Of a DNA stretch of 64,000 bases, positions 27,100-34,609 are shown piece by piece. A model generated the notes under the pieces. That model did not search any database. It had not been told where the DNA came from and saw nothing but the letters and a program-made list of their open reading frames with translations. The stretch comes from Paraburkholderia sp. SOS3 (lineage in GTDB: Bacteria > Pseudomonadota > Gammaproteobacteria > Burkholderiales > Burkholderiaceae). The translations under genes and the position numbers were made by a program. The stretch covers positions 434,001-498,000 of the forward strand of contig NZ_CP018811.1 of NCBI RefSeq assembly GCF_001922345.1, written 5' to 3'. Numbering within the stretch: position 1 is the first letter of the stretch; every line of letters starts with the position of its first letter.

Positions 27100-28196
27100 A
27101 CGGCAATGCGCTGATTGTCGTAACCGGCGGGATTCACGCCGGCGCAAGTGTGCTGCTGTCGGACGGGCACGAGCTGTCGATCGGCAGCGGCGAGAACGCC
27201 GATCTCGTGCTGATCGACGAAGGCGTAGCCGCACATCACGCGACGATTCGCCTCGACGGCGAAAAGCTGAAGCTTTCCGCGACGCAGGAAGGCGTGGCGG
27301 TATTCGGACATCCGCTGCGTGCGGGCAAGTCCACCGAGTTGCGCTACGGCGGCTCGTTCACGCTGGGCGCGGCGACGCTGCAGTTCAGCGGCCGCGATGC
27401 GCTGACGCCGCGCGCGACGCACAAGGCCGAGCTTGCATGGCTGCTCGCTCACGCGCCGGGGGCCTATGCGGCGAGGCGCGCCGCGACGCTGCCGCTGCCC
27501 GCGAAGGCGGGTTTCAGCGTATTGGCGCTGCTGCTCGTCGGTGCGCTCGCGTGGCAAGTGGCCAGTCCGTTCCTTACGGCAAAGGTCGCGCGCGAACCCG
27601 AGAATCCCGCGTTCCGCTTCGTGCGCACACGCGTCGATACGAAGACCGGCATGCCCGTGTACGAGGGGTATGTGCAGAGCTATGCGGATCTGTCCGCGCT
27701 CGCGATCGCTGCGCGCAGGGGCGCGCGCACGCCGGTGCTCAGGGTGATCGTGATCGATCAGTTGCGCGACCAGCTGCAGGCGTTTCTCGACCGGTACTAC
27801 CGCGCATCGCAGATACAGGCTGTGCAGCCCGGGACATTCGCAGTCACGACGCCTCCCGCGGACGGCTATCTGCAGCCCGAATCATGGGACTACGCACGGA
27901 TCGCGCGGCTCGCGCGCGTGGAGATCAACGGTTTGAACGCGTTGACGTTCGCCGGACAACCGGTAAGCGGCGGGCCCGTACGCGTGCCGCTGGAGTCGAT
28001 CGGGATGAATCTGATGCGCTCTTCGCACGGCGCATGGCTCGTCGACCAGCAGGGCGGCATGTATTTCGCCGGGTCGCGGCTGAAGATCGGCAAGCTCACG
28101 CGCATCTCCGAATGTGTGGCGGAGGTCGTGCGCGACGACGATGGGTCGGTCTACGAGTTCTTCGTCAAGGACGCGCAGCCGGGCAACAAGTGTTGA
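27096..28196 (+). CDS. sctD: T3SS inner-membrane ring protein SctD
   Basis: SctD/YscD-type protein (366 aa), the outer subunit of the inner-membrane ring. Residues 1-100 form the cytoplasmic FHA-like fold (SIGSGENADLVLIDEGVAAHHATI is spread over 28-51). A single membrane helix lies at ~139-157 (FSVLALLLVGALAWQVA). About 205 residues of periplasmic ring-building domains follow. It overlaps sctC by 4 bp (ATGA) and leads to the small needle candidate 129 bp downstream. Confidence 0.88.
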   Translation: MNGNALIVVTGGIHAGASVLLSDGHELSIGSGENADLVLIDEGVAAHHATIRLDGEKLKLSATQEGVAVFGHPLRAGKSTELRYGGSFTLGAATLQFSGRDALTPRATHKAELAWLLAHAPGAYAARRAATLPLPAKAGFSVLALLLVGALAWQVASPFLTAKVAREPENPAFRFVRTRVDTKTGMPVYEGYVQSYADLSALAIAARRGARTPVLRVIVIDQLRDQLQAFLDRYYRASQIQAVQPGTFAVTTPPADGYLQPESWDYARIARLARVEINGLNALTFAGQPVSGGPVRVPLESIGMNLMRSSHGAWLVDQQGGMYFAGSRLKIGKLTRISECVAEVVRDDDGSVYEFFVKDAQPGNKC

Positions 28197-28325
28197 GAGA
28201 CGCCTGACTGGCTTACCGCCCGCTCGCTCAGGTTTCCGTCCGCCGGGCGCTTACGCGTCGCCCGTCGAACGGTGGCACGAAGCAGTTCGCTTCGAACACG
28301 CGTAGTTACTTTCAAGGAAAACGAA

Positions 28326-28562
28326 ATGGCAATTGGTGCATTGAATGGCGGTGGTTACAACCCGGCTGGCTTCGCCGCGGTGGATACGGCAAACCGGAAC
28401 GCGGACACGGCCGCCGACCGCGCCGCCCAGACGGGCGACCCTGCTGACGGCATGAAAGCGACGAAGGCCAGAAACGACGCCGAAAACAAAAACACGGCGG
28501 AAAAGAACAAGATGGATTCGATCCAGAGGCAATTCAAAGAGGCTATCGCTCCGTCGCGATAA
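28326..28562 (+). CDS. Candidate T3SS needle/filament subunit (78 aa)
   Basis: A 78-residue, Ala/Asn/Lys-rich helical protein with no Cys or signal peptide. The N-terminus has a Gly-rich turn (IGALNGGGYNPAGF) and the rest reads as one long polar helix with many Asn, Thr and Asp. Size, composition and position between sctD and sctI fit the needle protein SctF, but the usual needle signature is not clear. A small accessory protein is possible. AAGGA lies 7 nt before the ATG at 28326. A longer frame from 28272 is not supported. Confidence 0.55.
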   Translation: MAIGALNGGGYNPAGFAAVDTANRNADTAADRAAQTGDPADGMKATKARNDAENKNTAEKNKMDSIQRQFKEAIAPSR

Positions 28563-28623
28563 GCGCTGACAGAACGCGCCCGCGAGGGCGCTTTGAATAA
28601 ATACTGAGGCAAGAGAGAACTCA

Positions 28624-29013
28624 ATGATTCCGCCAATATCTGGCATGAGCGCGCTGGCGCCGGATCGCCATGTCGCAGCCGTCGCGATGCCTGGACCGGA
28701 AACGGTTACGGGAAACTGGGGCGCCGATCCGACCCAGCATGTCCGCAATCCGTTCGCCTTCCGAAACGATGACTATCAAAGCGGCAATGCTGCGCTGGCG
28801 CTCGATCGCCTCGAGCAATGGGGAGACATCAGGCGACAGGAAGCGAAAGAACTCGAGGACGAATTCGACGCACGGAGGATCGGCCGCATGAGCGTCGGCG
28901 ACGCGCTGCGCTTGCGCCAGCGTTTGAACGAGCAGGAACTGACGGTGACGTTCTGCAAGACCGCAGCCGATAGCTGTGTGCAATGCGTGAAGACTCTTTC
29001 CTCGGGAAGCTGA
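28624..29013 (+). CDS. sctI: T3SS inner rod protein SctI
   Basis: Inner-rod-like protein (129 aa). The diagnostic part is the C-terminal ~45 residues, MSVGDALRLRQRLNEQELTV and FCKTAADSCVQCVKTLSSGS, which match the rod proteins' helix-turn-helix end. There a Leu/Gln-rich helix is followed by a second helix with conserved spacing. The N-terminal half is variable and Pro/Asn-rich. Two Cys in the last helix are unusual. The stop overlaps the sctJ start (TGATG), so coupled translation is likely. Confidence 0.75.
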   Translation: MIPPISGMSALAPDRHVAAVAMPGPETVTGNWGADPTQHVRNPFAFRNDDYQSGNAALALDRLEQWGDIRRQEAKELEDEFDARRIGRMSVGDALRLRQRLNEQELTVTFCKTAADSCVQCVKTLSSGS

Positions 29014-29879
29014 TGCTGCGCCGCCTGCTGATTCTGCTGCCGTTGCTCGTCCTCGTCGGCTGCAGAACGTCGCTGTTCGAAAATCTCGACGAGGATCAGG
29101 CCAATCGCATCGTTGCGGTGCTGAGCCATCACGGCATCGAAGGCAGCAAACAGCGCAACGCCGACAAAACGTGGACCGTCACGGTCGACGGCGACGATGC
29201 GGTCGCCGCGACCGAACTGGCCGGCGCCTATGCGCTGCCGCGCACAGGCCACGCGAATCTTGGCGAACTGTTCAGCCGCCAGGGCCTGATTTCGAATCCC
29301 GACGAAGACCGCGTGCGTTTCATCTTCGGCGTATCGCAGGAGCTGTCGGAAACGCTCGAGAAGATCGACGGCGTGCTCGTCGCGCGCGTGCATATCGTGC
29401 AGCCGGAGCGCGACCCGGTGCTTGGCCTCGTCACGCCGCCTTCGGCGTCGGTGATGGTCCGCTATCGCACCGACTACAACCTCGAGCTGATGCGCGACAA
29501 GATCCGCGCGCTCGTGGCCGGCGGCGTCGAAGGCCTGAGCGTCGATCGCGTGAACCTTACGCTGATTCCGGTGACGCCCGTGCTGGTCGCCGGCGATGCA
29601 TGCGGCGGCGTCAACGCATGCACGGCAGGACATGAGCGCGACGCACACGGCAGCGCAACGCTCGTGCTGGCCGCGCTGGCGATCGGCGTCATGCTGCTCA
29701 GCGTGTCGGCCTGGGTCTGGCGCAGCGGCATTCGCTCGTTTTCGCCGACATTTTTCCGGCGCAGAGGGCGCGGCCGTGCGCATGCGCCTGCCACCGGCAG
29801 CGGAGATCCGCAGCCTGCCACATCGACCGGCAGCCGCGACCCGCAGCCTGCCGCACAAACCGAAGGAGACACGCATTGA
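29013..29879 (+). CDS. sctJ: T3SS inner-membrane ring lipoprotein SctJ
   Basis: SctJ/YscJ/FliF-like ring lipoprotein (288 aa). The signal peptide ends in a lipobox, LVGC with Cys17. Two ring-building motifs follow: EDQANRIVAVLSHHGIEGSK and the region with LEKIDGVLVARVHIVQP. A C-terminal membrane helix (LVLAALAIGVMLLSVSAWVW) sits at ~210-230. A basic, Gly/Pro/Gln-rich cytoplasmic tail contains two near-identical GSGDPQPA/GSRDPQPA units. The start shares bases with the sctI stop, and the stop overlaps sctK. Confidence 0.92.
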   Translation: MLRRLLILLPLLVLVGCRTSLFENLDEDQANRIVAVLSHHGIEGSKQRNADKTWTVTVDGDDAVAATELAGAYALPRTGHANLGELFSRQGLISNPDEDRVRFIFGVSQELSETLEKIDGVLVARVHIVQPERDPVLGLVTPPSASVMVRYRTDYNLELMRDKIRALVAGGVEGLSVDRVNLTLIPVTPVLVAGDACGGVNACTAGHERDAHGSATLVLAALAIGVMLLSVSAWVWRSGIRSFSPTFFRRRGRGRAHAPATGSGDPQPATSTGSRDPQPAAQTEGDTH

Positions 29880-30484
29880 TCTGCCTGCCCGCCCTATCGA
29901 TCGGCAAATGGGCCCATCACAGCTGGCTGATGCGGCAGCGGCCGATTCGCGGCGAACGCGCGCTTGCCGATGCAAGCGCACGTTTGATCGTCGAGTATCC
30001 GCAGTTGACGCGCATCGATTTCCGGCAGACGCTGCCATGCGTCGGAGAATTGCCGCGCGCCGCGTGCGCACGGCTGTTCCGCATCAGCGCGGCGCTGGCC
30101 TGTTCGCGCTCGTTGCGGCGCGTCGTAACGGGCGCGGACCATCTGGCGTTCGCCCGAAGTGTCGCACCGCAACTGCTTCGCACGATTCAACAACACGCGC
30201 GTGCCGGGTCGGACGATCTGCCGCTCGGCGCGCCGTTGAACTTTCTCGATCGCCACGAGATGACCGCGGCGGGATTCGCGTTGTCGCTGCGCGGACTCGG
30301 CGATGGCGGCGAAGTGCAGCACACCTGGTTGCGGCTGCGCATGCCGCGCGACGTCGTCGAGTCGGCCGTACGCTTTCACGCGCGCGATGTGAGCGTGGAT
30401 GCCGCGCGTGCACTGCTCGACGACGCGACGCGCTTGATGCAGTCGATGCACTCGCCGCGCCCGCTGCGAGGTGAGTCGTGCTGA
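29876..30484 (+). CDS. sctK: T3SS sorting-platform protein SctK
   Basis: A SctK/YscK-like cytoplasmic protein (202 aa) that links the sorting platform to the inner ring. Identification rests mainly on position between sctJ and sctL and on weak family features: conserved Trp near the N-terminus, GAPLNFLDRHEMTAAGF-type helices, and no membrane segment. The start is TTG at 29876, overlapping the sctJ stop, with AAGGAG 9 nt upstream. SctK sequences diverge fast, so this is a contextual call. Confidence 0.7.
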   Translation: MICLPALSIGKWAHHSWLMRQRPIRGERALADASARLIVEYPQLTRIDFRQTLPCVGELPRAACARLFRISAALACSRSLRRVVTGADHLAFARSVAPQLLRTIQQHARAGSDDLPLGAPLNFLDRHEMTAAGFALSLRGLGDGGEVQHTWLRLRMPRDVVESAVRFHARDVSVDAARALLDDATRLMQSMHSPRPLRGESC

Positions 30485-31224
30485 TCTGCAGAAAAGGAAA
30501 CTGGCGAATCGAGTCCGACGGCTATCTGTCGTCGGCCGATCTCGTCGAACTCGACGATTTGCGGGCGCTCGACGAAGACCGCGCCAACGAGGCGGCCCGC
30601 GAAGCGTCGCGCCTCGCCGCGCGCGTACGCGAGCTGAAGCGCCGCGCGTGGCGGCGCGGCTACGACGCGGGGCGAGCGGCCGCGGCGCGCGATCTGGTCG
30701 TGCCGCAGGCTGCCGCATCGCTGATCGCGCGTTGCGTGGAGGAGCGTCTTGTGCGCGTCGCCCTCGATGCACTCGTGTTGATCATCGGCAAGCTGCCGCC
30801 CGCTGCGGCACTGCCCAACCAGTTGCGCCGCTGCATTGCCGCATCGCGCTCGCAGCAGGTCATCTCGCTGCGCGTATCGAGCGCCGACTATCGCGAAGCG
30901 AAGCGGCTGATCGCGCGGCTCGAGCAGGAAATGGCCGTGCCGCTTTTCACGGTATTGGCCGACGCGGGCTTGCCGCCTCACTCATGCATCGTCGAAACGG
31001 AGCGCGGCGTGATCGATGGCAGCTTGCGCATGCAGCTGGGCGCCGCGGAGCGCGGCATCCGGGACGCCATTGCCGCGATGCTCGACGAGTATCGCAATCT
31101 CGATGCAGCCGTCGACAGACAGTTCGATGTCATCGAGCGCGGGCTGCGCGACGTGATCGACGTCATAGGTCTTCCGCAGGAGCAGCAGCGCGCGCAGCAT
31201 GCGCACGACGGAGGCATGCGGTGA
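30478..31224 (+). CDS. sctL: T3SS stator protein SctL
   Basis: SctL/YscL/FliH-like protein (248 aa) that tethers the ATPase SctN to the pods and regulates it. The N-terminal ~90 residues are a charged coiled coil (AREASRLAARVRELKRRAWR, then RGYDAGRAAA). The C-terminal half shows the FliH/YscL beta-alpha pattern with GVIDGSLRMQLGAAERGIRD. The start is GTG at 30478, overlapping sctK by 7 bp. The stop overlaps the sctQ start by 4 bp. Confidence 0.85.
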   Translation: MLICRKGNWRIESDGYLSSADLVELDDLRALDEDRANEAAREASRLAARVRELKRRAWRRGYDAGRAAAARDLVVPQAAASLIARCVEERLVRVALDALVLIIGKLPPAAALPNQLRRCIAASRSQQVISLRVSSADYREAKRLIARLEQEMAVPLFTVLADAGLPPHSCIVETERGVIDGSLRMQLGAAERGIRDAIAAMLDEYRNLDAAVDRQFDVIERGLRDVIDVIGLPQEQQRAQHAHDGGMR

Positions 31225-32207
31225 ATCCGTGGATCGGCATGCGCCGTTTTACACAGTCCGATGCCGCACGCCGCAATGTGGCGGCGTTGCAGTTCGGCAC
31301 GCCCTATACCGTGCAGGTCGGCGTGCGCCGCTACGTGCTGCAGTTCGACGAATGCCGGCAACGCTATCCGCTGAGGCTCGCAGGCCGTGCATGCGGTCAT
31401 CCGTTCACGCTCGACTGCGATGCGCGCGCGTGGCTGCCCGAATTGCCGGGGCACCCGTTGCCGCGCGACGACGCGCAGACGCGCAGCCTCGTCGAAGATG
31501 CGTTGGAAGACTGGATATCGGCGCTCGAAGGCGCGTTCGGATTTTCGTTCGATCTGCAATCCGTCTCGTTCGACGCCGCGTCGCCTGCCGGCGCGTATGG
31601 GCTGTCGCTCACGCACGAGAAAAGCGGACGCAGCGCTCACTTCTCGTTTCAGTGCGAAGCGGTCGATCAATGGCTGCAGCGCAGGCGGCCTGCCGCGTTA
31701 CGGGCGGATCGCGATTTCTATCGACGCCTGATGGTGCCGGTTCAGGCCTGCATGGCCGGTCCTTCGCTTTCCCTTGCGCGCCTGCGCAGAATCAGGCCCG
31801 GCGACGCCTTGCTCGTCGATCGGGCGTCATATCACTTGCGTGTGCCGCTGCGCGACGGCGCGCGCCGCATTCTATTGAACCTATCTGGAGAGCAGATCGT
31901 GGTAGACCGCCCGATGATCGACGACGAGAGGAATCAACCGGAACTGACGAGCGAATTCATTGCCGTCGATGCGCTGAGCTTTGCGCTCGACGCGGTGCTC
32001 GGTACGGTTTCGCTCTCCGTTCACGAACTCGCGCATCTGCGCGCCGGCTCCCTGCTGTCGTTGCAGATTCCGGTACGCGAGCGCGCGGTCACGTTGCTGT
32101 GCCAGGGCGTGCCGTTCGCGCGAGGCGAACTGATCGATATCGAGGACGCGCTTGGCGTGCGCATTACGGAGATGACGCATGCCGCGCGTCCGGACGCCGA
32201 CGCATGA
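31221..32207 (+). CDS. sctQ: T3SS C-ring/pod protein SctQ
   Basis: SctQ (328 aa), the cytoplasmic pod subunit. The C-terminal SpoA/FliN-type domain is clear (ALDAVLGTVSLSVHELAHLR, then GELIDIEDALGVRITEM). A second, weaker SpoA-like block precedes it (LRRIRPGDALLVDRASYHLR). The protein is full-length, not split as in hrcQA/hrcQB. The start is GTG at 31221, overlapping the sctL stop (GTGA). An internal ATG at the C-terminal SpoA domain could give a short SctQc form, as in YscQ: the codon at about 31912 (PMIDDERN) is in a suitable place, but this is not proven. Confidence 0.88.
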   Translation: MNPWIGMRRFTQSDAARRNVAALQFGTPYTVQVGVRRYVLQFDECRQRYPLRLAGRACGHPFTLDCDARAWLPELPGHPLPRDDAQTRSLVEDALEDWISALEGAFGFSFDLQSVSFDAASPAGAYGLSLTHEKSGRSAHFSFQCEAVDQWLQRRRPAALRADRDFYRRLMVPVQACMAGPSLSLARLRRIRPGDALLVDRASYHLRVPLRDGARRILLNLSGEQIVVDRPMIDDERNQPELTSEFIAVDALSFALDAVLGTVSLSVHELAHLRAGSLLSLQIPVRERAVTLLCQGVPFARGELIDIEDALGVRITEMTHAARPDADA

Positions 32208-32851
32208 ATCCCCAGGTCGACCCGATCTCGCTCGTCGGCCTCGTCGCGCTGCTCGGCCTCTTGCCGTTCCTCGTCGTGATGGTCACGTCGTTCACGAAAT
32301 TCAGCATCGTGCTGACGCTATTGCGCTCGGCGCTCGGCGTGCAGCAGGCGCCGGGCAATACCGCGATCGCAGGCCTCGCGATGGCGGCGACGCTCGTCGT
32401 AATGGCGCCCGTGATGTCGAAGATCGGCGCCGAGCTTTCGCTCGACGAGCGCCTCGAAAGCGGTGCGATGCCCGGCATTGCCGAGACATTGAAAGCGGTG
32501 CGCGGCCCGCTCGGCGAATTCCTGTTCGCGCACGCGCGGCCGTCGGAACGCGCGTTTCTCGTGAACGCGGCCAAACGGATCGATCCCGAGCGCGACGCGC
32601 AAGAAACCGATTTTTCGCTGCTGATTCCGGCCTTTCTGATCAGCGAGATTTCGAGCGGATTCGAAGCGGGTTTCCTGCTTTACATCGCGTTCCTCGTCAT
32701 CGACCTTGTCGTGGCCAATGTGCTGACCGCGATGGGGATGATGATGCTGTCGCCGAGCACCGTGTCGATTCCGCTCAAACTGTTCGTGCTGGTCTCGGTA
32801 TCGGGCATATCGCGACTCATGCACGGCTTGATTGTCAGCTACATCAAATGA
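32204..32851 (+). CDS. sctR: T3SS export gate protein SctR
   Basis: SctR/FliP-like inner-membrane protein (215 aa), part of the export-gate R5T1S4 core. Conserved runs are VTSFTKFSIVLTLLRSALG, the cytosolic/periplasmic segment with RDAQETDFSLLIPAFLISEI, and GMMMLSPSTVSIPLKL near the end. Four membrane segments are evident. Start and stop both overlap neighbours by 4 bp. Confidence 0.95.
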   Translation: MNPQVDPISLVGLVALLGLLPFLVVMVTSFTKFSIVLTLLRSALGVQQAPGNTAIAGLAMAATLVVMAPVMSKIGAELSLDERLESGAMPGIAETLKAVRGPLGEFLFAHARPSERAFLVNAAKRIDPERDAQETDFSLLIPAFLISEISSGFEAGFLLYIAFLVIDLVVANVLTAMGMMMLSPSTVSIPLKLFVLVSVSGISRLMHGLIVSYIK

Positions 32852-33123
32852 ATTCGTTTCCGTCACTTGCGTCGCTTTCCAGCGACGCGCTGTTGCTCGT
32901 ATTCTGGCTTTCGTTGCCGGCGCTCGCGGTCGCAACGGGTATTGGCTTGCTGCTGGGTCTCGTGCAATCCGTCTTTCAGATCCAGGATCAGAGCCTTCCG
33001 TACGGCGCGAAGATCATCGGCGTCGGCATCACGCTGATCGTCACCGCCCCGTGGGCAAGCCGTGAAGTGACGCGTTTTCTCGAGCATGTCTTTACGTTTG
33101 TCGCCGCCGGGCGCGTGCATTGA
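32848..33123 (+). CDS. sctS: T3SS export gate protein SctS
   Basis: SctS/FliQ-like protein (91 aa) with two hydrophobic hairpin segments. The conserved loop GLVQSVFQIQDQSLPYGAKI sits in between. The length is usual for the family. It overlaps sctR by 4 bp, and sctT begins 2 bp after its stop. Confidence 0.95.
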   Translation: MNSFPSLASLSSDALLLVFWLSLPALAVATGIGLLLGLVQSVFQIQDQSLPYGAKIIGVGITLIVTAPWASREVTRFLEHVFTFVAAGRVH

Positions 33124-33125
33124 CG

Positions 33126-33848
33126 ATGAACGTATTCGGCTATCTCGAAGGGCTCGCGTTCTGCTCGATCCGGCCCGCCGTTGCGCTAAGCCTCGTGCCG
33201 TTCGCGTTCGGCGATTCGCTCGGCACGAAGCTGCGCGTGCCGCTCGTGCTGCTGTTCGCGGTGCTGCCGCTCAAAGTGGGTGCTCCAGCTTCGCTGATTC
33301 CGGCCGCGCTGTTCGAGGTACTGGTCGGGCTCGCGCTCGGCTTGCTGCTTGCGGTGGTCTTTCACGTTGCATCGTGCGCGGGCGCGCTACTCGATCAGCA
33401 GGGCGGCTATTCGATCGCGGCTGTCTACGACCCGAACTTCAAGCAGGAAGCCGCGCTTTTCGAAACCCTGTTCACCCAGTTTGCCGCGCTCACGTTTTTC
33501 ACCGGCGCGGGGCTGCGCTTCGTCTGCGGATTCTTCGCCGATGCGTGGGCGATCTGTCCGCCCGGCGCAGCGCACGTGAACCTGACCGAGGTGTTCCGTC
33601 AGGTCGCCATCGACCGCGTGGCCGCCGCATTCGCCGAAGGCGTACGGCTCGCGATGCCGCTGATCGGCCTGATGGCGATGGTCGATATTTCGCTCGGCGT
33701 GATGTCGCGGCACGTGAAGCGCCTCAATCCGTTTACGACCGCACGCACGGTGAAGGCGATGGTCATCTCGTTCGCCGCGATGTCCTGTGTGCCGGTATTT
33801 ATCGAGCGGCTGTCCGTCATTTTCCGGCAAAGCCTGATCCTGCGATGA
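33126..33848 (+). CDS. sctT: T3SS export gate protein SctT
   Basis: SctT/FliR-like protein (240 aa), the entry plug of the export gate with about six membrane segments. Recognisable parts are SIRPAVALSLVPF, GALLDQQGGYSIAAVYDPN, FFTGAGLRFVC and GVMSRHVKRLNPF. The ATG at 33126 was taken; a TTG two codons upstream is possible. The stop overlaps sctU by 4 bp. Confidence 0.93.
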   Translation: MNVFGYLEGLAFCSIRPAVALSLVPFAFGDSLGTKLRVPLVLLFAVLPLKVGAPASLIPAALFEVLVGLALGLLLAVVFHVASCAGALLDQQGGYSIAAVYDPNFKQEAALFETLFTQFAALTFFTGAGLRFVCGFFADAWAICPPGAAHVNLTEVFRQVAIDRVAAAFAEGVRLAMPLIGLMAMVDISLGVMSRHVKRLNPFTTARTVKAMVISFAAMSCVPVFIERLSVIFRQSLILR

Positions 33849-34585
33849 GCGATAAAACCGAAGCACCGACTCCGCAGCGCCTCGTCAAGGCCATCAAGGA
33901 AGGCGATATCGCGAAGAGCGCGCACGCGAGCGTCGCCGCGAGCGGCCTGATCTGGTGGCTGTTTCTCGTCGTCGAGTCGCCGCACTTCTACGCGCTTTTT
34001 CAGGCCCTGATTCGCGAGGCGACCGGTCTCGACCAGACGCGCACGTTCGCGGAGCTTTTCGCGCAAGTCATGGCGTCGCTCGATGCGGCGCTGCCGGCCA
34101 CGCTCGTCACGCTAGGAGCCGGTGTGCTTGCAGCGGTTGTGCCGGAAGTCGTGCAGACGCGCGGCGCCATCGCATGGAAGCGCGCGGCGCCCGATATCAA
34201 GCGACTCGATCCGGTGTCCGGCCTGAAAAACATCTTCAGCTCGCGCGTGCTCGTCGATACGCTGATCGCGCTCGTGCAATTCACGATTCTGCTTGCGGTC
34301 TTCTGGTACGCGTTCGTCAAGTGGTGCGCGCAGCTGGTTCCTTCATACACGCTGCCATTGCCGATGCTGCTCGCCGATATCGGCGTGTCGGGCGCGTCGC
34401 TGCTCGCGATGATGACCGCATCCCAGCTCGTGCCGGCAGCCGTCGATTTCGTCATGCAGCGCGTGCTGTGGCGGCGGCGCCTGCGCATGGACAAGGAAGA
34501 AATCAAGCGCGAGTACCGCGACAGCGAGGGCGACCCGTACGTGAAGGGCCGGCGCCGCGCGATGCATCGCGAACTGAGCCGCTGA
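33845..34585 (+). CDS. sctU: T3SS export switch protein SctU, lacking the autocleavage domain
   Basis: SctU/FlhB-like protein, here only 246 aa against about 340-360 in known systems. The N-terminal half is normal: DKTEAPTPQRLVKAIKEGDI, four membrane segments, and the linker DKEEIKREYRDSEGDPYVKG. The frame then ends at TGA (34583-34585) right after RRRAMHRELSR. The cytoplasmic domain with the self-cleaving Asn-Pro-Thr-His site is therefore absent. It is not in another frame downstream, because sctV begins 24 bp later. The membrane gate could assemble, but switching from needle to effector export as known from YscU/FlhB cannot occur by autocleavage in this protein. Confidence 0.93.
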   Translation: MSDKTEAPTPQRLVKAIKEGDIAKSAHASVAASGLIWWLFLVVESPHFYALFQALIREATGLDQTRTFAELFAQVMASLDAALPATLVTLGAGVLAAVVPEVVQTRGAIAWKRAAPDIKRLDPVSGLKNIFSSRVLVDTLIALVQFTILLAVFWYAFVKWCAQLVPSYTLPLPMLLADIGVSGASLLAMMTASQLVPAAVDFVMQRVLWRRRLRMDKEEIKREYRDSEGDPYVKGRRRAMHRELSR

Positions 34586-34609
34586 TATGGAAAACCGCCG
34601 CGAAACTCC

